Below are positions 40,646 to 51,527 of a stretch of DNA of 64,000 nt, in pieces. A program made the translations under genes and the position numbers. Numbering within the stretch: position 1 is the first letter of the stretch; the number at the start of each line of letters is the position of its first letter. The stretch is taken from NCBI RefSeq assembly GCF_002443255.2, contig NW_019211460.1:32905497-32969496 (forward strand), read 5' to 3'. Under the pieces are notes generated by a model that was not told the origin of the DNA, did no database searches, and was given only the letters and a program-made list of their open reading frames with translations. This DNA is from Varroa destructor (taxonomy: Eukaryota > Arthropoda > Arachnida > Mesostigmata > Varroidae).

Positions 40646-42777
40646 TTCTCTCTCTAATGACGATCGCACGACTACGCAGCAACCCTACTGGCAGCAGCCG
40701 GCGTCAGTGGTAGTATTAATCGCAATTGTTTCCTCTTAAGTGACCTCAATCGACCGAACGCCCGAGTCAACGCTAGTTTCAGCCATGATCGTCGTATTCA
40801 CTCGTCCAGCACTCCCTTCAATCGGCCGATTTTGGCTGTCACTATTACGCTGGCGCTACTTCTCATGTTGGCCGGTAGATGGCAGCGCTAGCGTGGACTG
40901 CCTTTCATGGGACTGTCGTGACTCACGTCGCGCTAACACAGCGCAAATAATCAACAGCACTCTATCGGCAAGCCAGCTCTATCGATAGAGAGATTTATGT
41001 GACATGGGACATGCGACACGCAGTGGTGTGGATGGTCCTTTGAGGAGGCTACAAGCTGGGCCGCTGAAGCCATGGGCATGCTTTTTGGGCGATTGAAAAT
41101 TAAGGCCGTCGACCGCGTGTAATCGGAAACGACAACAGACGACCAGAATGGTTTACAAAGCTAGTGGCAGCAGGCAGTTGAAAATAACCCACAGATAGGT
41201 TTGCTCGTTGCTCAACCTGTTGCCTGTTGATTCCGTCAAGTGAGACAGTGCCCTTCGTTTCATCCACTCACGCACTGATGATAAAGAAGCATTTTTACCA
41301 TTGCAGATCCTTTAAACTCTCCCCAACGCTCATTGGTTCTTTGGTTTAATAACGTTAATGATGAACGGCTCCAGTGGCCATAGTTCGAGGTAGCCATTGC
41401 TCACCGTTATGTCTGTTTTTGAGTTTGTCGATAACTGCTTTGTCTTTTGTCTACCATATGCTGCTGCTGCTGCTGCTTGCTATAGCTGTCTTGTGATCAC
41501 CTTACCGGGCTAAAAGGAAACGAAAAAGTTCTGCGTGTGGCCTGCATAAGCTAACTGGCGTACTAATGAATGGTGAATATTGTCAGTCAGCTAATGTTGC
41601 GCAACAGTTTTCGGCTCCTTATCTGATCCACAATACAATGATTCCGTATTTATTTTACATATTTTTAACAGTAGTTTAGACAGAAACCGTGGGCCAGTGA
41701 TACTAATGGTGCTTAACCGTTGGCTTTCTGACTAGGCCGTGCCTTTTCTGTTCAATGCACAAACTTATATTATCTATTATTTACTCTTCGATCATTCGGC
41801 TAGCGGAAAGCTTAGTCCTCACTGGACAACTAATAAAAAAACAAACACTAAAAGATAAAAACGAGCCTGAAATTGTTATCAAAGTCCAGGTTTCTTGTAT
41901 TCAGCAAAAATCTATTATGGTGTCAGGCATGTGTGTCAGCTTAACACGGAGCGAAATAAGAGCGACTTTCTTTTACAGGTCAGCTAATCATAATGAAGCA
42001 ACTGTAATTAAAATCTCTAGTCCGCCTTTGACTATTATTATCCGTCAATAGCTACCAAAACACCAAAGGTTCATATAGTGCACCAAGTACGGTATGTTAA
42101 TGGGTCAAACAAGTATCGATAAAACGCCAAGCTTCTATCGGTTAGAGCCTGACTTGTGACCAGGCCTGCAGCGTCATGCTTATCTGCCTGTTTCCTATCC
42201 ACAGGTCCAGTTTCAGGCAATCCGAACGTGTTTTTTGAATTTCGCAAGCACTGTCGGGTGAGCGACTTTCCGCTTTTTCAGGAGGAAACAAACATGAAGA
42301 AACCAAAAACGTGTATTTGCTATGAGTCAACACCGAGTACATAATTGATACTAATGGTTTTGCTGTAGCCAAGATACGCTTAAAGATAACTCCCGCAACC
42401 TGAGCGGGCCTAAAGAGAAAGGCAAAACCCTGTGGCTATCGCTTCAATGGCGAGCCAAAACCGAAGAAAGCTGCCAAAGGCTAAGCTCTTTGTCACTACC
42501 TTTTTTGGCTATCAGAAAGCTGTGCGTTATGATTTTATGCCGAGTAGTTCTTATATCGCTGAGAAGTATTAGCAAAAAAACTTCCTTTGCATTCCATTAT
42601 TCGCATTGCGTTTTTAGTGGAAAAACTTGAAGCCTGAGTCGCCTCAATGCCTTACCACCAGCTCTAGGTCCTTGTAAGTTTTTCTTTCCTCAAATCAGGC
42701 CAAGAAATATGGAAAAGGAAAAAAATTGAGGCGATCAAGAGAATTTAAAAAAAAACAAAAGCAAGGCTGAAGTTTTT

Positions 42778-43194
42778 TCAACGACTGGACTGTTTGCGCA
42801 ATTGGAAAAACGAATATTCATGTAGGTGAAATCTAGCAGGAATTAGTTCGAAATAGAAAACTAACATATGGATAATTGAGCAGTTCACGGTTAATAAAAA
42901 GCCAAATTCTCCATACTCATTTAACCCACTAGTAGGAACTGTAATACACCGATATGGAGACAGTTCGAACTGATCGCTGGCCAAGTTAAATAGCCGTCCT
43001 GATTGCACACAAACATCAAGCGGTCCAATAAGGGCTCTATTTACAAAGCAGAGAGCGCTCTCAACAACGATGCCTTTGAATGGGCTGTCAAAAAAAAGTC
43101 TACTATCAACATGCCACCTGGCACGACAGATATCCCCCTTACCTACAAATATGAAATGATATCGTGATCTCAATACACTAAGTCGAACACACAC
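42778..43194 (-). other. unidentified 138-codon open frame, no ATG start
   Basis: This is the longest minus-strand open frame outside the TOX gene that is not made of simple repeats. The first codon of the open stretch is GTG, and the only in-frame ATG is close to the C-terminal end, so if coding it must be an internal or terminal exon. The translation is not low-complexity: it has several Cys, a hydrophobic/polar alternation, and ends at a TGA. A TTTGTAG that could be an acceptor lies near 43146. I recognise no family. It sits just left of a transposon relic on the opposite strand. It may be a chance frame, a pseudogene or a real exon. Confidence 0.2.
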
Positions 43195-43584
43195 GCAACT
43201 AAAGTGGCAAAATACCTACCAATAGCATTCATTTATCTCCTGGTCAGAAAATGTTATTATGGTTATTCTACCGCAGCCATCAGCGTATATATATATGTGT
43301 ATGTGTATGTGGTCTGTAAAATATAAGTACATATATACATATGATGTGTTTCATGATAAAGTACACACCGTTCAGCAGGTCATAACTTCTCAATTATCCT
43401 TCTTCGTCAAGTGTAATTAGTTGGAAATACTGAGTGGACTGAGGTTAACATTTGAGCTGAAAAAAAGTTATTTTAAAATTCAATTGAAGTATAAAAACGC
43501 AGAAGTACATAGGCAATATCACAAAGAGTTTAAGATAAAATGCGACTTATAATTAAACGGATAAAGGGTGAGTTAGGAACAAAT

Positions 43585-44450
43585 AAAACCGTTCAGGATT
43601 GCCGTGGACAACGATCCAAACGACCAAGAAAATCAAGAAGCCAAAATCCAAAAAAATAGTAAGGTAAAATTATAGAAAATATATAAAAAAGATATACAAG
43701 AAATCAATTCGTAAGTTCGATATAAGCAAATTAAGTGTTTATCGCATTTGAAGATTTTCTAGATAAAAAAAATATATTTGAATAATATAACATGCCACTA
43801 ATAAAGATGCTCCGAAGCAAAGAACGATTTTGCGAAGGGTACAGGGAAACATGTAAACAGAATAAAAATTTTGGAGAAGACTGTTCGGAGCGACGAAGCT
43901 ATATTCAAATTAAATGGTGTAAAAAAAATAATAATCGATATAATGGCACTTAGTGGGCAACTCTAAATTCACATGCTACGCAGGAACATTATGTAAATGT
44001 ACAAAAAATTAAAATACAATGCAGCCTTTCACTGCTGATTAGCTGGACCACCCTTTTTTGATACTACGGTAAGTGATCCCACCATTTGCTTGAATACACT
44101 GCAAGAAGTTTTTTTAAAGAATCTATTTATCTATTTCACTACACATTCGGAAGGACTTTGGTGAAGAGGTTAATTTATTCTAACAGGACGAAGCACCTGT
44201 ACAGCTGTCATCGTGATATAAAAGCATGAGAGTACTTTACACAGATAGGTTGGACAAAAGAGTCTCATAGAATACTTTGTCTATTCCCCAGACCTGCCGC
44301 CAATGACCTTTTTTTCTTGTGGGGATATCTCACTGATAACATCTATACCAGAAAACCCACGACAGTAGAATATTTAAAAGTTGCAATTTAACCACAACGG
44401 AGGTACCACAACACCGAACAAAATCTTTGTTAAAATTTGTAAACCTATAG
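43585..44450 (+). mobile_element. mariner-like (Tc1/mariner superfamily) transposase relic
   Basis: Reading three plus frames in turn gives the whole order of a mariner-type transposase. A basic helix-turn-helix region lies at 43585-43780 (KTVQD, RPRKS, KKSIRKFDISKLSVYRI). The linker block RFCEGYRETCKQNKNF is at about 43825-43875. The first catalytic Asp block is SDEAIFKLNG at about 43890-43920, followed by a VNV segment and GPPFFDTTV at about 44043. The second Asp block is QDEAPV at about 44184. SPDLPPMTFF at about 44287 then passes by a frameshift into FLWGYLTDNIY, and the end reads SLLKFV. Numerous stops and frameshifts show it is long dead. Terminal inverted repeats could not be identified, so the element ends are not defined; the coordinates cover only the recognisable coding remains. 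The family is firm, the exact subfamily is not. Confidence 0.85.
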
Positions 44451-44593
44451 CCTTCCGTTATTAGCAGCTTATTAATCAAAACGATAATAATTTTGAACTT
44501 CTACGGTAGGAGGAAAGGTTACACAATTATGTAATCTATTTTGCAATTTTAATCAATTACATATGTAAATGGAAATTGAACTTATAATTCAAT

Positions 44594-44597
<4 letters not shown>

Positions 44598-44645
<48 letters not shown>
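44598..44645. repeat. (TA)24 microsatellite
   Basis: About 48 bases of perfect TA repeat, roughly 150 bases beyond the end of the mariner-like relic. Mariner elements insert at TA, but no causal link can be shown. Confidence 0.97.
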
Positions 44646-44648
<3 letters not shown>

Positions 44649-45337
44649 GCGGTTTTAGTTGATCTTTGTTAAAATCGAGAAAATAAAAGCTGCTGCAGTT
44701 TATGGTTAGCTAATATGAGTTTTGGTTAGTTCCCGTTGGCATCCAGTGTATAAACGTATTTTATTACTATGAACCATTACTAAAATATTACCTCAAAGTA
44801 AGCTATATTACTATTGCCGCTGATGTTAGGTATATCAGTTCTGCATTTCATTTTTTCTAGCAGCGATAGAATTAGAATGCTTTAAACGCACACTCGATAA
44901 ACCATGTAGCTAGGCAGTCGACCTACCAATAGGTGCTCTCTGAGCGACGATACAGTGTTTTTTTTTACTTTTCAGTTGGACCATATTTCTGCATTCCAAG
45001 TTTTACGTCCAGCATCGCCGTTCGACATCCCATCAGAGATCGCTACTATATACTACCACGTTCCGCTGAGTTCTTGAAACGATATAAAAATTCCGATCGG
45101 ATTGTTGACTTATCATAAGAAAACACTTAAACTGTTGTTGTTTCTAATCAACAAAGCTTTTTTCCTTAGACCAGGTCTAGTTATATTTAACCAATAGCCT
45201 TAGAAAACTACTTATTACGTTTTTCTAGGATGCTTACAGACAACGTTTTAAAAAACCATTATCAAGAATACCAACGAGCTTTACCAGCCAAAAAATAGTA
45301 CAACGAGGTTATGATAAAAGATATAAAAAATCTAAAG

Positions 45338-45530
45338 AAAATCAAGTCGTGCGCTTGGCATCAGCAAAACACGTATCCATTGCACTTTAAGATATGATGA
45401 ACAAAGAGTTACGCTCTAACAACGGCACATGCTCTCAATGAAGGCAATACGACCTAAGAACACAATGTTGCGTTTCACAGACATGATACAGTTTTTAAGG
45501 AAGATTGTTTGGATAGATGAAACAACATGA
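45338..45530 (+). mobile_element. Tc1-like transposase fragment (relic)
   Basis: Short blocks in two plus frames follow the order of a Tc1-type transposase. LTTAHALNEGN (about 45416-45448) resembles the second helix-turn-helix, where the pattern is S-TV--L---G. Then, after a frameshift, PKNTMLRFTDMIQF and RKIVWIDET (45453-45524) match the block leading into the first catalytic Asp (usually W-K-W-S-D-E). An upstream segment NQVVRLASAKHVS (about 45339) fits the start of the first helix-turn-helix. Stops and frame changes are present, and the C-terminal half was not found. The motif order differs from that of the neighbouring mariner-like relic, so it is probably a separate insertion. Confidence 0.5.
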
Positions 45531-45821
45531 AAATGATATATTGCATTCACTAGACAACAGTAAGCCTATATGTTACACAGGATATGTATATGTAAATATA
45601 GAAAACACCGTTGGATAAGTTAACTGAGAAGGATTACAAATCCTTGGTTTTTATCTTTATTAATAATATTCCTTTTCGTTTAGACATCGAACCATCATTT
45701 CTGTCATTATTATTATTAATATCGTCATCAACCTCATGTCCATTATCATCATCAGCCTCTCGTCATAGAACACTGATTTGACCCAATTGGGTGTGGGATC
45801 TGCTTCAATCTGTGCCTCTCT

Positions 45822-45830
45822 CTGCCTGCC

Positions 45831-45861
<31 letters not shown>
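45822..45861. repeat. (TCTG)n tetranucleotide repeat
   Basis: About 40 bases of CTGT/CTGCC units, translated as a Val/Cys/Leu/Ser repeat in a spurious frame. Confidence 0.93.
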
Positions 45862-46954
45862 TTATATAACCGTTTTCATCTATTCATTCGAACACCGCCT
45901 TGAGGCTACATGCGCACACACTCACCTTCCCTATCATCATCCTCATCGTTTGTTGTCTTTACCAGCATTACTCTTTGGCACCACGGACAATCATACTACT
46001 ATTATAATTAGAATTATCGTTCTTCTCTTTTTATTTTATATGTGTTTGATATTTTATGTGTGTTTGTGTGTGTGTTGTTATAATTCTTACCGTATTTATT
46101 GTTACGAGCGTCTATATTATTCATAATGTTCTCATAGTCGTAATAATTATGATTAGTGTTATTGTTACTTGTAAATAAGAACTGCATATATCTCAATGTT
46201 ATTTAGCGTGCGCAATCTAGTACATATTCGTCATTACTTTTCTCTCTTTATCAGCATTTTCTTTCATCGTTATTGATTAAAACTGTTATTTTAATTGTTG
46301 TTGTTATGATTAGTATCAGTTGTCTTTCTTGTCTACTTCTTCTTATTATTATCAGTATCATCGGTAAACACCGGTAAATCAATGATCCATATTCGTCTCA
46401 TTATTCAGTGTTGCTGTTGTTAAGATCTATTAAGATCAGAAGCAATACCAGTATCATCGTTCGGAATAGTAGAAAAATAGCAGAAATGCACAACACCACC
46501 ATCGAAACGAACCAAACGTCACAGTGAACCAGTGTAAATCGTTCATTCTCGGCAGCAGTAACGGCCTGCTTTTATCTTTCATATCATAATCTTTCCGTGA
46601 GTTCACATTAGCAGAACGGAAATAGCTGATATATGCATACGCTATGGGCGGCTCTAACAGCTGCTGCTGCTGCAGCAGCAATAAAAACTATGCGTCTACG
46701 TTGCCACTGCTGCCGTCATTATGCTTATGGCACATGACGGCATGACGATGGATGCCTTGTGCTCCATATAGACCGTATAACGTCGACCGCCATAGCCATC
46801 ATCATCACTTCGACAACAAGAACAACCTAACCGAATAATCATTGATACGGACCACCGCGGACACGACTCGCACTGAAAGAATGCCCCCCTCTTGCGACTT
46901 TTTTTTTTCTGCCAATTGCTCACTGTTCTACTGTTGCTATCACTTCTGTCAGTG

Positions 46955-46955
<1 letters not shown>

Positions 46956-46986
<31 letters not shown>
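46956..46986. repeat. (TA)n microsatellite
   Basis: About 31 bases of TA repeat. Confidence 0.95.
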
Positions 46987-46989
<3 letters not shown>

Positions 46990-47282
46990 TGGAAGGCGGT
47001 TAGTGTTGGCCCGTTGTTATTTCGGAAAACACACACACTCAGGCGGACACAGTTACCGCACGTAATAGTACCACTAGAATGAACACTGAGGAGGAACTGC
47101 GAGTTTTATCTCGGCGTTTCGATCTCGGTATGCTGCCACATAGCGGAGTAATGTAGACGAACAAATAACTGCAAAAAGGGACAACTGTGAGTTCGATTAT
47201 CGTCAGTCGTCGAGGTAGTACACTTGCAAGTGGTTCTAGCCTTCGATGACACGGGTGGTGGTTGTAACATCGGAAGTAGAGA

Positions 47283-47288
<6 letters not shown>

Positions 47289-47345
<57 letters not shown>
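47289..47345. repeat. (TA)n microsatellite, longest in the window
   Basis: About 57 bases of perfect TA repeat. Confidence 0.97.
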
Positions 47346-47347
<2 letters not shown>

Positions 47348-49685
47348 ACGTATTTATTAAGCTATGCAGAGGTCTTTGCTTGCTCATGATGATTGTTTAG
47401 CCGAGCAGTGAACGGCACCTGAATACCACGATAGCATCTTCAACCTACTTCATAATGAATTCTGTACACACGATAAAAGAGGAAGTGATCTTTAAACTAT
47501 TTATCGAGTTCCGTTTGTCACTTCTCGCTTATAACACGTTGCGTTTGTTTACCTGCCTGGTGATCAATGGAAGCCACGTTGGTTGCTCATCATCATTATT
47601 AATATTATTATCATTATGTTTACCATACTCCTGTTATTATTGAGAGTAATCGAAGCAGATCCCCGGGTCTGGGCGCAAAAATCAAGTCCATATACATATG
47701 TTGAACGATACTAATAATAATAATTATTATTAATAATAATCTTACTTTATTATTACTTTCTCATCTTCTTTCATCACCACCATCTTTATTATCATCCTCG
47801 TAATTATTATTATAATTATATTGATTGTTGAGCGAGTTTACACACTCCATCACGATATCTAAATATCTCCATAACTCATTTCGACATTTGATATTCCACA
47901 GACAAAAAGATGTGTAAACCGGGACACAGTCCCTCCTGGAGGGCTTTCGTTATACATGGTCAGTAGCAGCATAGAACTGCTACTATGCGTAGTATTCGCA
48001 ATCATCCGCCGTCTATCATTACATTCATACACTATAGCAATATTATGTCAATCAATCGGTCAGGCTATCAATTAATCAATCAATCCATTAACGATGATAA
48101 TGTCACTTAATCACTCTCGGCACTTATTTCAACTGCAAATAGGTGTTGGCCGGGATCTACCGACACAACGGTAGCGCCACGGCATTGAAAAAAGCTCCGT
48201 GTCACCACGAGATAACTCTGGTCTGATCGTCAACAAGAAATGAACAAAATACGAGTACAAGGGGCACTACTGCAAGACGACTATGTTAACGGGATATTTC
48301 TCTTTTTCGCCTACTTGCTTTCTTATCGTCCGTCCACCGTACCGTTGTTCCCTGGAAGTCTCCCGTTCTCTTGATAGGGCTCAACTATCTGTGAACAATC
48401 ATCTCTCTACAACACACATCTGGGACAGGAAGACGATGCTCACAAAAACAATCACTCGTTCACTCATTCTGCCTATGTATACGCCAGTAATAAACACCTA
48501 CACACAGGAAAACTCTTTCGGTCATCATAAGAAACACTAGTACGCTCCACTGCTCGACCGCTATATATTCACCATCCATCATTCCTCCCCCAACTCGACT
48601 TTCTATTCCATCTATTTCCATAAATAATAATAATAAGAAAGGCACCTTGATAACTATCAGTGACCACTGCCTGCTACGACAAACGGAAGAACATAGCGCG
48701 ATCGTTCTTCAAGACCCAGTTTTCAGGATTCAGGCCAGCTGGCCTGTACAGGTGATATCTAGTGAATATCACTTCGTTTCTTCCTTTTCATAATATATAT
48801 ATATGGTGAGAGAGGGAGAATATCAGATCATCACAACATGCCTTATCTACTGTTTTCTGCGTGACAATCATCGTGTCAATTCAGTTGTTATATTAACGTT
48901 TTTCTCGAGCGTTTCCTTTAATCCATCAAATCTCTCCCATAATATAAACTGTTGCAACGTTACCGCTCTGACGATCTTGCTACCTAGAAATAACTATTTA
49001 ACTGATCGGTTGGTGCGATCATTCGGGCAGGTGTATTATTTTTATTTATTTGCTTGTCTTTCTTTGTCACATTGAAGTTAGTAACGTATATATATATATA
49101 TATAAAAGATGCATAGGGTCAACACCGCAAGACGAAAATATTGGTCTCGAGTCCTGAACGACTATGGGAATATTCTGTGATCGTATTCTTGCCGATGTAG
49201 CAACCTGTCCACCCATAATCATGCTACACTTTTATTACTGTACAGTTTTGTCCTAGATCGTTATTGACTTGTTTCTGGTTTTCTTCTCTCTATACTGTTA
49301 TTTTCTTCCCTCTGAATCCGCTGTTATTGCGATATTCGCGGCGCTGCTCAAAAAAAAGAAAGGGCACTTGCCACCGTCGACAGCATGACACGATTGCGGC
49401 AATCGCCCTACAGAGCCCTACTGCATTCTACACTGAAGGGGTGGGCGGGAGGCGCGAGCGTGCGACACCTTAATATGCCGCACAGCCATCGGGTTACCAG
49501 TGAAGCAGGTGAATTGGTCAGCGCTTCCGCAACGTGGCCTGTCGGCCATTATGACTCACAATGGCAAACAGCGGTAACTAGTTCTTTCGCTAACACTCAT
49601 ATACAGACAGGACTCGCTTTGCTGTCCTTCAACATTTCTGTTACTCTCCCTCCCGAATGATATTGCATATACCAGTGTTATATAA

Positions 49686-49691
<6 letters not shown>

Positions 49692-49718
<27 letters not shown>
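49692..49718. repeat. (TA)n microsatellite
   Basis: About 27 bases of TA repeat, 120 bases before a TG-rich tract. Confidence 0.93.
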
Positions 49719-49837
49719 CTGTGTTGGAAATGTAGCCTTAGGTGTAAATCTGTATGTTTGCTTGCAGTATTTTGAGACCTTTATTTACCAGTGCCATGAG
49801 CTTCTTTTATTATTTGATATCGGAGTGTGTAGGCAGT

Positions 49838-49990
49838 TTGTGTGTGTGTTTCTGTGTCTGTTTGTCTGTGTGTGTGTGTGTGGTGTGTATGTGTCTGTGT
49901 GTCTGTATGTGTGTATGTGTCTGTCTCTCTGTGTGTGTGTATGTGTCTGTGTCACTGTATGTGTGTAAGTGTAAGAGTGCGTGTCAGTGT
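49838..49990. repeat. imperfect TG-rich repeat tract
   Basis: About 150 bases built from TGTG, TGTC and TATG units. It gives Cys/Val-rich spurious open frames in two plus frames. Confidence 0.9.
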
Positions 49991-50202
49991 CTGTGTATAG
50001 TATTGATCATGGATGACGAATTAAGGATGCATGCTACCCGATTGCAATCGACGAGTACCAATTCCACCCTTTTCTTTGATTCTTTACGTCAGATATGAGG
50101 TACACCTATATTTGCGTGACAGAGTAGCCTGGGAAAGAAACATGCCAAGTGTATACCTCTAATGTGTGTTTATGTGTGTATGCTCCCAATAATAAATAGG
50201 TT

Positions 50203-50204
<2 letters not shown>

Positions 50205-50234
<30 letters not shown>
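50205..50234. repeat. (TA)n microsatellite
   Basis: About 30 bases of TA repeat. Confidence 0.93.
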
Positions 50235-50236
<2 letters not shown>

Positions 50237-51527
50237 ACAAGGTCTAATGCTCTGGGAGCCTGCCACTATGATGGTACAAGAATGATAGTAGAATAAATTA
50301 AGAGGGCGTGATCGTTTAGATGCATCTTAGTCATTTTGCGTCAGTCGTTTGCATTCGGGTTTACATCCTACAGCGAATCACTTTTTGCATCATTTTTGTT
50401 CCATCTTTAAAACAAGTACAACAACATTACACGTCCACGTATTCCATTCTAATGCAGCAGTAAAATCCTAGCCTGTGGTTAATCCTTGCGGGTGGCCAGA
50501 TGACTGATTTTTCTTCCGTCGCTTCTGCAATTATCCGTTATCTCTACTCCGTTTAACCTCTGAGCTTGCACTGCTTACTCGCACCGCCGAACACTCAAAG
50601 GAAATCCGCCCCTTCCGCTGTCAAAACGAGTTCTACTTTTAAATATAATCCTGAGAAACACTGCCGGCGTTCTTTGTTGTACTGAAGCCATTATATTGAT
50701 CGGTGAATGGCTGCGTGAAAGAATGACTACTTGGATACTGATGAAATCGCCGTGATATGTGTGCTTATGCTCGCCAAATCTTACTGACGGTAATTGTGAA
50801 TCCGTGTTATAGATGTATTCTGTTGATACGACCTGTCCGATCTGGTCGATTGGTGACCTCACCGACGTGAGCCAATTGTTCTTCCGTCATTTCTAGGAGA
50901 TGAATAGGTGGTATATTTCGGGTGAAGAAATATCCATCTTTTGGCCCCCTGGAATTATTTTTTTTGTTTGTGGGTTGAGATTCGTTCGTCGTTGTGTCTC
51001 AAAGAAGACTGTGGCTTGGCTTTGTCATATTTTATAATGGTGCTGTTCTTCGGCAACGTGTCTGTAATGTGCGTCCCACTTTAGACATGTCTCCAATAAG
51101 GTCTTGACAAACATACTCATAACAAACTCCGCACGCGGCGCCGCTTGAACAAAATTCCCGTTTATGTTGTTTGTTTTTTGTGGCCTAATTCTGTGATAAG
51201 GAGGTGCAAGCCAACCTAAATATGTGAGGATCTCAGTACGTGTGGCAAAGCTTGGGAAGGTGAGGTAAGTACTGCTGATTGAGCAAGGTAGGTAGTCAGT
51301 CACGCGACCCGGGGCTTGTTGGTCTAGTCGTCTTTCTGGGCATCTATGCGCTTCAATCGTTTTCTTGTCTACTTCCTGCTGTTTCTAGCGTTGCTACCGG
51401 TGATGCTCGTAGTGGCAGCAGCAATTTACAGTTTGATACAATGATCATTTGTTTTTTTCCATTTCCAAAGTTTTGTCTCTCTATGATTACTGACTGATAG
51501 CCTTACTTTGCTCTCTGACTCTAGCCT

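Larger units (their letters stand above)
24558..42777. other. non-coding stretch, no supported gene
   Basis: No recognisable protein-coding exon. It contains an imperfect palindrome at 25788-25880, a T run at about 29101-29119, ACGA/ACGT repeats at 31648-31680, a CG/GC alternating tract at 34377-34394, short perfect palindromes at 36199-36216 and 37257-37286, and an ATAC repeat at 40620-40645. ATG-started frames such as 30245-30523 and 41755-42051 (plus) show no domain I can name. It could be intergenic or intronic. Confidence 0.55.
45531..51527. other. non-coding stretch rich in simple repeats; possible TOX 3' UTR at right end
   Basis: No recognisable exon. It contains a TCTG/CTGT repeat (45822-45861), long TA tracts (46956-46986, 47289-47345, 49692-49718, 50205-50234), TAA/ATT trinucleotide stretches near 47690-47830 and a TG-rich tract (49838-49990). 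The right end should include the 3' UTR of the minus-strand TOX gene. The nearest canonical AATAAA that I see on the minus strand is at about 49806-49811, some 1.7 kb past the stop codon, so either the 3' UTR is long or a variant signal is used. Confidence 0.5.

Noticed and set aside
49657..50098. Two Cys/Val-rich plus-strand frames of over 100 codons
   Set aside because: They arise from the TA and TG repeat tracts and have no domain.
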